Counted from the stretch's first letter, positions 8,110 through 17,551 are shown. The stretch is 64,000 bases of DNA from Promethearchaeota archaeon (GCA_019058245.1 JAHPZJ010000024.1:30036-94035), one strand, 5' to 3'. A program made the numbers and translations. Notes: generated by a model from the letters alone, not told the origin.

Positions 8110-10314
8110 ATGAAGAAAATAAATTTTCCTTTTACAGCGATTCTTGGTCAAGAGAAAATGAAAATGGGGTTAGTATTGAATGTTATAGACCCTCAAATTG
8201 GTGGTATTCTTCTAACAGGACAACAAGGTACAGGGAAAAGTACAGCTGTCAGGTCTCTTGTAGAATTGATGCCCCAAATCGAAGTTATAACGGGTTGTGA
8301 ATTTTCATGTGATCCACATTCTGATATTGACATTTTATGTCAAAATTGTATAGAAAAGCGGGAAAATGGTAAAATTCGAACGGAATATAGAGATATGTGG
8401 TTAGTAAATTTACCTTTAGGAGTAACAGAAGATATGGTATGTGGGTCGTTATCTATAGACAAAGTCCTTACAGAAGGGATAAGAGCCCTACATCCTGGTT
8501 TATTGGCAAAAGCGAATCGAGGAATACTTTATGTAGACGAAATTAATCTCCTTCAAGATCATATAGTTGATGTTCTTTTAGATTCAGCGGCTTCTGGTGT
8601 TAATATTATAGAAAGAGAAGGTATTTCTGTATCACATCCCTCTAGATTTGTGTTAGTTGGATCGATGAACCCAGAAGAAGGCGATTTAAGACCTCAAATA
8701 GCGGATCGTCTTGGTTTAGAAGTAAGAATAGAAGCACCTAGAGATCCAGAATTACGTGCTGAAATAACTAAAAGAGTAATAGAATTTGATGATCATCCAA
8801 AAGAATTTATTCAAGCTTTTGAAAATGAACAGGAAAAACTGAGAAAGGAAATTATAAATGCTCGTCAAATTTTAAAAGAAGTTCAAATACCAAGCTCAGT
8901 TTATGAATTTGTTTCGAAAATTGTAAACGAGTTGGAGATTTTTTCTCAACGAGCTGATATCACATTTATAAGATGTGCTCGTGCTCATGCTGCATTAAAC
9001 AATAGAAAAACTATAACCGAAGATGATCTTAATGTTGCAATGGATTTGGTATTTAAACACAGAATTCAATCACTCCATTATGAAATGACACCTGAAGAAA
9101 TAAAGGCTAAGATTGCTGAAGTTTATGGAAAAATAAGAGAAGCATATGAAAATACTGATATTCTTCAACCAAATAGGGAAACTGAGGGGCCTTTAAAACA
9201 TGATGACAGTTCTCAAAAAGAGTTTAAACGTCAATCTGTTGATCCTGAAAAAGTCGATATCCCCGAGACAAAAGAAGAGAAATTACCCCCTCCAAAATAT
9301 CCTGATAACAGAAAACGAAATCCAAAACCTGCTGGAGGTTGGAAAGTGAAAAATATTCCTCTTAATGAGGATCTACGATTCTTTGAAGCAAAAAATGGTT
9401 CTCTTCCCTTTATTTATAAAATGGAAAAAAAAATGACGTCTATCTTAGATAATATTAGGAAAGAACGAAAAATTTCTGATTATGGAGGAAGAGGAATAGG
9501 TAGAAGAATTAAAATATCTTCATCACAAAAGGGAAGATATGTCTCATACAGGACTTCCATAAGAGAACAACCAAAATCTATTGCGTTAGACGCTACTATT
9601 AGGAATTATCTTAAAAATATAGTATATAATGAAACTGAAATCGATTTTCCTATCCATTTTAACAAATATGATCTAATGGATAAGATTTATGAATATCGTG
9701 CTCCGCTAGCATTATTCTTTGTATTAGATAGTTCAGCATCTATGTTTTATGTAATAAAACAAATGACCGATGTAATTCTGTCTTTACACAGAGAGGGATA
9801 TAGAAAAAGAGATAAAATTGCCTTAATTATTTTTCGTGGGAAGGAAGCAGTTGTTCTTCAAAAACCTACTGTTAATTTTAAAATGGCAGTTAATAAGTTG
9901 AAAAAGCTCGAGGGGAAATCATATACACCAATGGCAGCAGCATTAAAAAAAGTATCTGAATTAATAAAAATTGAGAAGCTGAAGGATAGAAATATTATTC
10001 CAGTTGTTTTTATATGTAGTGATTGCGGAGCAAATATTTCTGTAAAATATCCTGATTTAATAGCTCAGATTGAAACAGATTATACTTTAATTACAAGGGA
10101 ATTAGAAGAATTGACAAAAAAATTATCAAAACAAAATATCCATATGGTTGTTCTCGAACCAAAAAAATCTTATGCAACTCACGCTTTAGGAGTACATACG
10201 TATTCAGCAGAACTTATTAAAAAAAACTTTAAAAAATATGCTAATGCTCAGATTTATAAATTTAACAAATATAATCCTAATTCATTAATATTAGAATTGA
10301 AGAAAATCCTTTAG
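8110..10314 (+). CDS. ChlI/ChlD-like fused AAA+ ATPase and von Willebrand A protein
   Basis: Residues 6-340 match the ChlI/BchI AAA+ module: FPFTAILGQE opening, Walker A GQQGTGKST (37-45), Walker B LYVDE (Asp143-Glu144), sensor/arginine region GSMNPEEGDLRPQIADRLG. A Cys cluster (CEFSC...CQNC) sits in the insertion after Walker A. A charged linker (about 350-420) joins a C-terminal vWA domain with MIDAS motif Asp540-x-Ser-x-Ser and later YTPM and SD elements. In Mg/Co chelatases such a protein drives metal insertion with a large ChlH/CobN subunit; none is in this window. Next to JAB genes a MoxR-like chaperone role is an alternative. The order I then D in one chain is seen in other archaea. 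Confidence 0.88.
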   Translation: MKKINFPFTAILGQEKMKMGLVLNVIDPQIGGILLTGQQGTGKSTAVRSLVELMPQIEVITGCEFSCDPHSDIDILCQNCIEKRENGKIRTEYRDMWLVNLPLGVTEDMVCGSLSIDKVLTEGIRALHPGLLAKANRGILYVDEINLLQDHIVDVLLDSAASGVNIIEREGISVSHPSRFVLVGSMNPEEGDLRPQIADRLGLEVRIEAPRDPELRAEITKRVIEFDDHPKEFIQAFENEQEKLRKEIINARQILKEVQIPSSVYEFVSKIVNELEIFSQRADITFIRCARAHAALNNRKTITEDDLNVAMDLVFKHRIQSLHYEMTPEEIKAKIAEVYGKIREAYENTDILQPNRETEGPLKHDDSSQKEFKRQSVDPEKVDIPETKEEKLPPPKYPDNRKRNPKPAGGWKVKNIPLNEDLRFFEAKNGSLPFIYKMEKKMTSILDNIRKERKISDYGGRGIGRRIKISSSQKGRYVSYRTSIREQPKSIALDATIRNYLKNIVYNETEIDFPIHFNKYDLMDKIYEYRAPLALFFVLDSSASMFYVIKQMTDVILSLHREGYRKRDKIALIIFRGKEAVVLQKPTVNFKMAVNKLKKLEGKSYTPMAAALKKVSELIKIEKLKDRNIIPVVFICSDCGANISVKYPDLIAQIETDYTLITRELEELTKKLSKQNIHMVVLEPKKSYATHALGVHTYSAELIKKNFKKYANAQIYKFNKYNPNSLILELKKIL

Positions 10315-10357
10315 ATTACAATTTTAATTAATAAAAAGAATTTTTTGAGATATTAAT

Positions 10358-11683
10358 TTAAGGAACATTATCAAGGGGTATTCCAAATTTTAAAGAGTAA
10401 CCAATTTTTTTAAGATCATCAGTGAAGTAGTTAGGATGCGTATACATGCTTATATGAATCCAATTATTATTTTTTAAGACTGAAATATGATGAGAAAACA
10501 TCCTCACAATACCTTGATTTAGAAATTCTATTTCTCCTTCCCTAGCAATATTTCCATCACTTAATGTTATTTGTTTATCAGAAATAATCTTGATATTTTT
10601 CGCTGATTTCTTTAAAACACTAACAATCGCCTTTGTGGTATCTTCCAACCTTATGGATGGATCAATTTCAGAAACACTTATATGCAGATTTTTGAAATTA
10701 TCTTTAGAAGCTGCAAACATTTGAGACGTATTGGGTATAGGATTTACTTGGACTAAGTAGTCAGGGTAAGAAATTGAAAATGCAAGCGATTCGGAATTGT
10801 ACTCATAAAAATTATCTTTTATTTCTCTTACAGGTGTAGGAAATTTTTCACTAATCTTTACTGCATCATTTTTTATCCGATCAAATCTATCTTTTATTAA
10901 GTCTATATACTCTGGATGAGTCATAATATAAAATACATCATTTTGAATAGCATAAATTACCATTTCTGCCACAACCTCTGGATCCATCCCTAATCCTGAC
11001 ATTTTTACAAGATTTTCTATAAGTGGTCGATTTATTTCTGCTTCTTTTGGTGATGGTCGATAAAAATCCTTAAGATCAGTCCTCAAACGAATTGTATTTT
11101 TTAAAATATTTGTATTTATTAAGCCCGGGCAAAGAACAGAAGCCCCAACATTAGTATTAAAACATTGATGTGCAATCATTTCACTTATAGAAACAACTGC
11201 GAACTTTGACGCAGTATAAGGGCCACCTCTCCCCGTAAGATGTCCTCCTACTGATGCAGTATTTACTATATGACATGGTTCTCCACTTTTCAACATACGT
11301 TTTAAAAAAGAAATAATTCCATGGATCACTCCAAAAAGATTAATTTTTAGAGTGTGATTCCAATTTCCTATTTCTAAAAGATGAGCAGGACCAGTACCTC
11401 CTACTCCAGCATTATTACATAGTATATTCACTTTCCCAAATTGCTCATAAGAAGCATTAGCGAGTTCTCTAACCTGATTTAGGTCGCTCACATCAGTAAC
11501 AAAGGATAAAACTTCAGCACCCATCTTATTAAGACTTATTAATGCATCGTTTAAAGATCTTTTATTAATATCTGCTATAACAATTTTCATACCTCGTTTA
11601 GCAAATGCATGAGCCAATGATAATCCAATCCCACTTCCCCCACCTGTAACTACAGCAACCTTTCCTTCAAAATTCTTTATCAT
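10358..11683 (-). CDS. Short-chain dehydrogenase fused to a C-terminal lipoprotein-like alpha/beta domain
   Basis: Residues 8-270 are a classical SDR: cofactor motif TGGGSGIG (13-20), NNAG (90-93), Ser144 and Tyr156-x3-Lys160. It should be an NAD(P)-dependent oxidoreductase. Residues about 305-441 are an added domain (SLAFSISYPDYL..., ...LHISVSE..., ...REGEIEFLNQGIVRMF) resembling the PsbP/DcrB/Mog1-type fold; that match is by pattern only. I start at ATG 11683, because the 41 upstream in-frame residues are not SDR-like and this Met immediately precedes the Rossmann strand. Divergent from the ATP-grasp gene. Substrate unknown. Confidence 0.85.
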   Translation of the reverse strand: MIKNFEGKVAVVTGGGSGIGLSLAHAFAKRGMKIVIADINKRSLNDALISLNKMGAEVLSFVTDVSDLNQVRELANASYEQFGKVNILCNNAGVGGTGPAHLLEIGNWNHTLKINLFGVIHGIISFLKRMLKSGEPCHIVNTASVGGHLTGRGGPYTASKFAVVSISEMIAHQCFNTNVGASVLCPGLINTNILKNTIRLRTDLKDFYRPSPKEAEINRPLIENLVKMSGLGMDPEVVAEMVIYAIQNDVFYIMTHPEYIDLIKDRFDRIKNDAVKISEKFPTPVREIKDNFYEYNSESLAFSISYPDYLVQVNPIPNTSQMFAASKDNFKNLHISVSEIDPSIRLEDTTKAIVSVLKKSAKNIKIISDKQITLSDGNIAREGEIEFLNQGIVRMFSHHISVLKNNNWIHISMYTHPNYFTDDLKKIGYSLKFGIPLDNVP

Positions 11684-11861
11684 AATTATCTTACTAGATA
11701 TTTTTTTTGATTTCTTAATACGTAGAAAATATGTAAGATTATTTAAAAAGTAATTCTTCAAAACAGTAATTTGATGTATTTTCAAGCAAGTTTTAGAAGA
11801 AAGCAAATAGTAACTTGATTTTCAAAAAACTTCTTTAGTCTTTTCTTCTATTTGTTTATTA

Positions 11862-13103
11862 ATGGCTGATAAATCAATTTCATGTCTAGTTGTTGGATTT
11901 AATACTCGTCCTTTAGCTTACTCCTTAAACAGAGCAGGATATGATGTTTATGCTGTAGATTTCTTTGGTGATTTGGATTTATTTCCATATGTAAATGATT
12001 CTATTGTTATATTGCAGGTTTTAAATAGTAATTATAATTCATTGAAGGATAAATATAGCCAATATTTAGTACAATATGCAATAAAATTATATTATAAACA
12101 TCAAGATACACATTTTTTCTTAATAGGGAGTGGTTTAGATGATGATTATGAAGGAAGAAAACTTATTTTAGATGAACTTAAAACATCTAATATTAAAAGT
12201 GTCAATAATGATTTAGAGATTATTGAAAGAGCTAGAAATATTGAATCAATTTTTGAATTTTTAAAATCTTACGGTTATAAAATACCAAGATCTTTTTCTT
12301 TTGAAGATTTGAACATACATAAATTAAACGTAGAATATCCTTTCATATTAAAAAAAAAGAGAAGTGCTGGAGGGATTAATGTATTTAAAATTAGAAATGA
12401 AAAGGAATTATTCTCTCACATAAAATCCTTCGAAGAAAAATTTTTTAATCCAAATGAATGGCTAATTCAGGAATATATTGAGGGAATTCCTGTAAGTTGT
12501 ACAGTAATTTCGAATGGTGAGGAATCTGAAGTTATTTCTATTAACCGTCAAATTATTGGTATGAAATGTCTAAATTCACCAAAATCTTTTATGTATTGTG
12601 GAAATATAGTCCCTGCAGGAATTTCGAAAGATCAAGAAAAAATAATATCAGAAATATCTGTTCTTTTAACCAAAAAATTAGGTTTAAAAGGGATTAATGG
12701 TTTTGATTTTGTATTAAAAGATAATTATCCATATCTTATGGAATGTAATCCTAGAATCCCTGGTTCAATTAGAGCTTCTGAAATTGCTTTAGATTTAAAT
12801 CTTTTAGACCTTCATATAAAAAGTTTTATCCCAAATCAATGGAACGAACTTAAAAAACTGATAAAGAATGCTGAAATTAAGTATATTGCCACAAAATTAA
12901 TATATTTTGCCCCCAAAAAAATTGATAAAAAAATAATACCAAAAATCAATAATCTAAAGTATATTCATGATAAATCTGAATCAGATAGAGATATTATAAA
13001 AGGGGATCCTTTATGTTCTATATTATATAAAGCAAAAAACCATTTAGAGTCTTATAATGGAGCATTAAAGATTGTAGAGAAAATAAATAATATAATTAAA
13101 TGA
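11862..13103 (+). CDS. ATP-grasp ligase (COG2232-like)
   Basis: A 413-residue ATP-grasp protein. The N-terminus (LVVGFNTRPLAYSLNRAG) is a pre-ATP-grasp Rossmann-like domain. ATP-binding elements follow: YPFILKKKRSAGGINVF, the hinge EWLIQEYIEGIP and the metal-binding MECNPRIPGS near residue 305. Family members ligate a carboxylate to an amine or thiol nucleophile. The opening resembles archaeal COG2232 carboligases, some involved in methanogenic cofactor synthesis, but nothing here fixes the substrate. The preceding gene is divergent and the following one convergent, so it is probably monocistronic. Confidence 0.83.
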   Translation: MADKSISCLVVGFNTRPLAYSLNRAGYDVYAVDFFGDLDLFPYVNDSIVILQVLNSNYNSLKDKYSQYLVQYAIKLYYKHQDTHFFLIGSGLDDDYEGRKLILDELKTSNIKSVNNDLEIIERARNIESIFEFLKSYGYKIPRSFSFEDLNIHKLNVEYPFILKKKRSAGGINVFKIRNEKELFSHIKSFEEKFFNPNEWLIQEYIEGIPVSCTVISNGEESEVISINRQIIGMKCLNSPKSFMYCGNIVPAGISKDQEKIISEISVLLTKKLGLKGINGFDFVLKDNYPYLMECNPRIPGSIRASEIALDLNLLDLHIKSFIPNQWNELKKLIKNAEIKYIATKLIYFAPKKIDKKIIPKINNLKYIHDKSESDRDIIKGDPLCSILYKAKNHLESYNGALKIVEKINNIIK

Positions 13104-13122
13104 CATCTTTTATTGAATTCTT

Positions 13123-13860
13123 CTATTGAATGATTGTTTTAATCTTTGCGATGTAACCGCCTAATTTTCTACCATCTGATTCAGGAACCGCGAGTGCTAA
13201 AAGGCGATTCTCATCTAAATCATGCAATATTACTGAACCATTTTCTCCACCAATTATGGAATATTCCATATGACTTTCTAGTAATACTCCAGATAAGTTA
13301 TATAAAGCTGCCACCATAGCTGAAAGAATTGGTTCAGGCATTGTAGACTGTATTTTTATTGGTAATCCATCTTTTGTAATTATTGCTAAAACAAGAGTAT
13401 TTGGTATTGCTCTTTTAAGACCTTTAAATATTTCTTCCTTAAGAATATCAGAAGTTTCAATAATAGCAGATATTTGCAGACTTAATTTTTGTAATTTATT
13501 TATATATGAATCTAATCCTTCAAGTTCAGCTAATTCTCTATTGAGATAACAAATCATAGTTAGATTTTCTACTAAAATTGAAAGAATAATCTGATCTTTA
13601 CCAGTAATTAAATTATAAGATACTTCTTGATTAAGCGAATCCCTTAACATTTTAGATGATAGATATACAAGGCTGCTATTTGCGGCAGTGACTTCTCCAG
13701 TCGTCATCTTCATATCTTTTTTGAAAATACTCGAAATTTGTGTTCCTTCTGGAGTTCCTACATTAATACCAATTATTGCTGATGAGGATTCCATTTCTTT
13801 TTCAACTAATTCTAAAACATCAGCTTTTAATTCCTCTAGAATCTTTTCTTGTCTTTCCAT
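13123..13860 (-). CDS. Tandem roadblock/LC7-like domain protein
   Basis: Two roadblock/LC7-like units are visible: residues about 20-125 (SSAIIGINVGTPEG, TTGEVTAANSSLVYLSSKM) and about 150-245 (TLVLAIITKDGLPI, SAMVAALYNLSGVLLE, GSVILHDLDENRLLALAVPE). A short helix precedes the first. Roadblock domains act as scaffolds or GAPs for MglA/Rag-type small GTPases; Asgard genomes carry many. Two domains in one chain could form an internal pseudo-dimer. An MglA-like GTPase is encoded at 22068 and a Rab-like one at 30477, either a possible partner. It stands alone as a transcription unit. Confidence 0.78.
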   Translation of the reverse strand: MERQEKILEELKADVLELVEKEMESSSAIIGINVGTPEGTQISSIFKKDMKMTTGEVTAANSSLVYLSSKMLRDSLNQEVSYNLITGKDQIILSILVENLTMICYLNRELAELEGLDSYINKLQKLSLQISAIIETSDILKEEIFKGLKRAIPNTLVLAIITKDGLPIKIQSTMPEPILSAMVAALYNLSGVLLESHMEYSIIGGENGSVILHDLDENRLLALAVPESDGRKLGGYIAKIKTIIQ

Positions 13861-14065
13861 GAATGAATATTAATATATATGAACATAAAAAGATATTCTA
13901 ATAATTGAGTAATAATTTTAGGAATATTGATATAGAAATATGTTCAACTTATAATATAGTAGATTACTATTTTACAAAAATTAGTAAAAAGAAATTGCAA
14001 AATAAACTTATAAAATGTAATCATTATAATAAAAAATATAAATAAAGACTATTGTGATCTTGTTA

Positions 14066-14872
14066 ATGGATAATTCATACGAAATAAAAAAACGTCTGGA
14101 AGCTAAAGACAGCTTAATAAAATTAAAGGATGAACAAATCAAAGCTCTTGAAGAAGCTCTAAAAGTAAAAGATGAACAAATCGAAACACTTGAGAAAACG
14201 ATAAAAACTAAAGACGATGGAACCAAAACTTTAGAAAAAACCTTAAAATTAAAGGATGAAGAAATAAAAAAGTTAAGCTCTGCAGCTATAGATCCAGATA
14301 TTGTAAAAGAAAAGGAAGAAGCAATAAGTCAACTCAAGAAAGAACTTGAGATACTAAACGAAGAATTAACAAAGGCAGATGAAGAATTAGAAAGCTTAGA
14401 ATTAGAAAATGAAAAATTGAGACAGGATAAATCTAGCTCTACTGATTCAGCAATAGTGGATTTTACAAAAATACAAATACCTAAATCTGAAATTCTTAAG
14501 AAAATGAGAGAAATATTAGAGAATTCAATTTCCAATGTTACTATTGTTGTTCCTACTATAGAAGATTTACAGGAACTTTATTTATATGAACTTAGATCTT
14601 CTGTAAGCATGAAGATTGCTTGTTCAATTAATCCTGGTATTAGTGAACACTCAGAACTATTAGAGGAGTTTGAAAGTTTAGATAATATTTCAATAAGAAA
14701 TTATGAAAGAGGAGATAGATTTGTACTGACTAGAGACGGAGAAGAACTCTTAATAGCAGTTAGAGGTAACTCTGAAAACAATAATTTAGTAGTCCATACA
14801 AAAGATCCGAAACATTTTAAATTATTAAATTCTATTGCCACAGAAGGCTGGATACAAAGTAGAAAAATATAA
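14066..14872 (+). CDS. Coiled-coil protein with TrmB-C-like domain
   Basis: I start at ATG 14066; an upstream GTG at 14054 adds only four residues. Residues 5-125 are a coiled coil built of imperfect repeats of about 14 residues (KDEQIKALEEALKV, KDEQIETLEKTIKT, LKDEEIKKL). Residues about 140-268 are an alpha/beta domain with NVTIVVPTIEDL, SMKIACSIN and LLIAVRGNSENN that resembles the phospholipase-D-like effector domain behind TrmB-type HTH proteins. No HTH is present. A similar module lies in the 45798-47807 protein. A scaffold or ligand-sensing role is only an inference. Confidence 0.75.
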   Translation: MDNSYEIKKRLEAKDSLIKLKDEQIKALEEALKVKDEQIETLEKTIKTKDDGTKTLEKTLKLKDEEIKKLSSAAIDPDIVKEKEEAISQLKKELEILNEELTKADEELESLELENEKLRQDKSSSTDSAIVDFTKIQIPKSEILKKMREILENSISNVTIVVPTIEDLQELYLYELRSSVSMKIACSINPGISEHSELLEEFESLDNISIRNYERGDRFVLTRDGEELLIAVRGNSENNNLVVHTKDPKHFKLLNSIATEGWIQSRKI

Positions 14873-14884
14873 ATTATCTAATTT

Positions 14885-15613
14885 TTAGAAAATAGGGCAT
14901 TTTTCCTTTTCACATCTATCATTCTTATCAGAAAAAATACAATTCTTATAATTGTAATCTAATTCAATCTGAAAAGTTTCCTTTAAAAACTTCAAGGTTT
15001 CAAAAATAGAAAGTCTTACTGATCTTTTACAACAATGTTCTAAATTATCAGCAATTTTGTTAAGAGATCTTGATGTAATTTGATTTGCTAAGGTTCTAGG
15101 ATAATTTTTTGAAGGGGTTGCTCCCGTAAATATACTTATTGCCACTCCAGATCCCATCCCTGCACCACAAGAACCATAAAATCCACACCAGCCACCAGGA
15201 ATTTTAGATGCTCTTCTAATTGCTTCTTTTATATCAAATAAAGTAATTTCAGTTCCATCAGGTTTTTTTATATCATTATTCTTAAGTGCTGTAATAATAA
15301 CAGCTGGCGTCAAAACATGATGTTCTGGACCATAAACTTTGAAATTTGGATGTTTCATTATGGTATCAGCTAATTCAAATGGATCCTTAATTTTGGTCTC
15401 ACTACAAATTTTTTCAATGATTTCAATTGGACCTTTAGAATGACATGCATCACAAATATAATGTCCATCCTCACAGTAAACATTAGAATTAAATATTTTC
15501 CCACAAAATTCGCAGTTCAGTTCCTTATACTCTTCTTGTTTTATCGTATAAATTAAATTTCTACCGCAAATTTCACATTTATCGCTTTTTTTTTCCCCCA
15601 TTATCACTTTCAT
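14885..15613 (-). CDS. DUF5714-like cysteine-rich protein
   Basis: The 242-residue protein has N-terminal zinc-finger-like pairs (CEICG, CEFCG), then CDACHSKGP and the block GGWCGFYGSCGAGMGSGVA (about residues 145-163), and a late CCKRSVRLS. These match what I remember of DUF5714, found in methanogens and anaerobic bacteria, often near radical or corrinoid enzymes. The many conserved Cys suggest metal or Fe-S binding. No activity is established to my knowledge. Start choice is uncertain: ATG 15613 sits directly on GAGG, so GTG 15607 or ATG 15601 are possible. It ends 12 bases from the next convergent stop and follows the PHP gene closely. Confidence 0.72.
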   Translation of the reverse strand: MKVIMGEKKSDKCEICGRNLIYTIKQEEYKELNCEFCGKIFNSNVYCEDGHYICDACHSKGPIEIIEKICSETKIKDPFELADTIMKHPNFKVYGPEHHVLTPAVIITALKNNDIKKPDGTEITLFDIKEAIRRASKIPGGWCGFYGSCGAGMGSGVAISIFTGATPSKNYPRTLANQITSRSLNKIADNLEHCCKRSVRLSIFETLKFLKETFQIELDYNYKNCIFSDKNDRCEKEKCPIF

Positions 15614-15621
15614 CCTCTTAA

Positions 15622-16485
15622 TTAACTAATTTCTATATATTTTCTTTTTCTTTTATTAAAATGAGCTAATTCAGAAAAACCTATCTTTTTCAACAATTTT
15701 ATCATTTTTTTAAATTTATAACCAAGATCTTTAGGACGATGAGCATCTGAACCTAAGAGAACTGGGATTCCCAATTCATAAATTTTTTCAATAATTTCAA
15801 AACTAGGATATTGTTCTTTTATTTCTTTTCTTAGACCTCCAGTATTAATTTCCATTGTTAAATCTCTCTTTTTAATAAGCTCTAGAGTTGCAATAACTTC
15901 ATCCATAACCAAATCATTGTTAATTGCTCTTTTATTGTATTTTTTTGGTAAATCAAAATGACTAACAACATCAAAATCAAATTCTTTTGATTTTATCATA
16001 TCCTGTAATTTACGATAATATTCCAGATAGATTTTATCTATACTCTCAAATTCTTTATACATACTTAAGAATCTTCTATCATCAATAGCAAAAAGCTTTG
16101 ATTTTCCATGTAATATATGAACAGAACCTAAGATGTAATCTAAATCATTCAACTTATTTTTAAGCTGTAAATTTAGAAAACTCTCATAGCTTTTGAAATA
16201 ATCAACCTCAAATGCAGTTCTTACCTGTATTTTATTTTTATATTTATCCTTTAATTCTTTTATCGTTGAGAGATATATATCTACTTCATTTAAACGCATA
16301 GAATATTCTTGATAAGGAACTTCCTCAATTAAGATAGGGCTACTCTTAAGATATTCATACGGAAAATGATCACTAATTCCAATAAGATTCAATTTCTTTT
16401 CAATAGCTTTTTTAATATAATCCTCAATTGAGCCAACTGCGTGATTACACATTTGATTATGAGTGTGATAATCTTCTAAAACCAT
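15622..16485 (-). CDS. PHP-domain phosphatase, HisJ-type histidinol-phosphatase-like
   Basis: With the start at ATG 16485 the 287-residue product begins MVLEDYHTHNQMCNH, the metal-binding HxH of PHP phosphoesterases. Further PHP elements are GISDHFPY, the Glu of RTAFEVDYF, GSVH, SHFDLPKK, EINTGG and the closing GSDAH. This order fits HisJ, which removes phosphate from L-histidinol phosphate in histidine synthesis. No other his gene is nearby, so the substrate is unproven. I reject the longer frame because its 16 extra N-terminal residues precede the first catalytic strand. It sits 8 bases upstream of the DUF5714-like gene, probably co-transcribed. Confidence 0.8.
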   Translation of the reverse strand: MVLEDYHTHNQMCNHAVGSIEDYIKKAIEKKLNLIGISDHFPYEYLKSSPILIEEVPYQEYSMRLNEVDIYLSTIKELKDKYKNKIQVRTAFEVDYFKSYESFLNLQLKNKLNDLDYILGSVHILHGKSKLFAIDDRRFLSMYKEFESIDKIYLEYYRKLQDMIKSKEFDFDVVSHFDLPKKYNKRAINNDLVMDEVIATLELIKKRDLTMEINTGGLRKEIKEQYPSFEIIEKIYELGIPVLLGSDAHRPKDLGYKFKKMIKLLKKIGFSELAHFNKRKRKYIEIS

Positions 16486-16640
16486 ATTGTATTTTAAAAG
16501 TATTTTAAAAAAGATAAAATTAATTATAACCAATTATAAGCTGATTTTTTAGAATTTAAGAATAAAATATTTGATGATGAATGTGAAGTATTTACTTGCA
16601 TTTTTGGTAAAGACGTAAAAGAAGAGTCTTAAAAATTGAT

Positions 16641-17426
16641 TTAATTATTTACACACTTAAAAACTATCTGCCAACAATACTGCTTTAAATAATTTATACC
16701 ATATAATGGGGATTCAATCTTATTTAGAATCTTATATAATAACCTAAAAAGAATGGGTTTTCTCAAAAAATTCCTGAAGAACATAGCTAATGGAGATAAA
16801 AGATAATATTCATAATGAACTAAATTTCCAAAAATTCTTTGTGATCTTAAAACATCTTTCATGAATAAGGGATGTTCGTATTTAGTTCTGCTTTTTGGGG
16901 CAAAATACTTTCTATTTAATTCTACTATTGGATTTTTTTTTAATGGTTCTATAAAGGAAATAAAACCTTTTTTCTTAAGCAATCGTTTACATTCTCGATA
17001 AAATAGATTTATGTCAGGTAAATGATGAATGATCCTTGATCCAACAATTATATCAAATGCATTATCTTCAAAGTCAGGAACTTGTGCATTCATAACTATA
17101 AAATCTATTTTAAGATGATTTTCCTTGCTCCTTATATTACATAAATCAATGTAATTTTTTGAAAGATCGATACCTGTTACAATAGCTCCTTTTTGAGCAA
17201 GATATAAAGAAAGATCACCTTTTCCGCATCCAACATCTAAAATTTTCTTATTTTTAACTTTTCCAATTAGATTTTTAAATTTTAAATGAGCTAATCTAAA
17301 AAAACTCTCATCTTCTAAGTCCTGAATTTTTCCTGATTGTAGTTTATTTTTACTATAATAAGATACTTCATTCTTGAAAATATGATTATATTTAGAAAGG
17401 GTTTTGGTTCTATCTATATCATTCAT
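16641..17426 (-). CDS. Class I SAM-dependent methyltransferase
   Basis: The nucleotide-binding signature DVGCGKG is at residues 64-70, followed by GIDLS for ribose binding, NAQVPDFEDNAFD and SRIIHHLPD, as in UbiE/methyltransferase-11 enzymes. The C-terminal third (residues about 175-261) is hydrophobic and basic with aromatic patches, which may bind a lipid-like acceptor. It methylates an unknown small molecule, possibly a lipid or quinone-like compound. Monocistronic on the minus strand, with AT-rich spacers on both sides. Confidence 0.82.
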   Translation of the reverse strand: MNDIDRTKTLSKYNHIFKNEVSYYSKNKLQSGKIQDLEDESFFRLAHLKFKNLIGKVKNKKILDVGCGKGDLSLYLAQKGAIVTGIDLSKNYIDLCNIRSKENHLKIDFIVMNAQVPDFEDNAFDIIVGSRIIHHLPDINLFYRECKRLLKKKGFISFIEPLKKNPIVELNRKYFAPKSRTKYEHPLFMKDVLRSQRIFGNLVHYEYYLLSPLAMFFRNFLRKPILFRLLYKILNKIESPLYGINYLKQYCWQIVFKCVNN

Positions 17427-17551
17427 AAATATCGAATCTAAAAATATCAGTTATTTTAGATAATTATTTCTGAGTTTTTTATATTATTATCTTATTAATT
17501 GTTTTTATTTGAAGGTAATTTAAAGAATTAAAATACAAGGAAAAGAATTCC

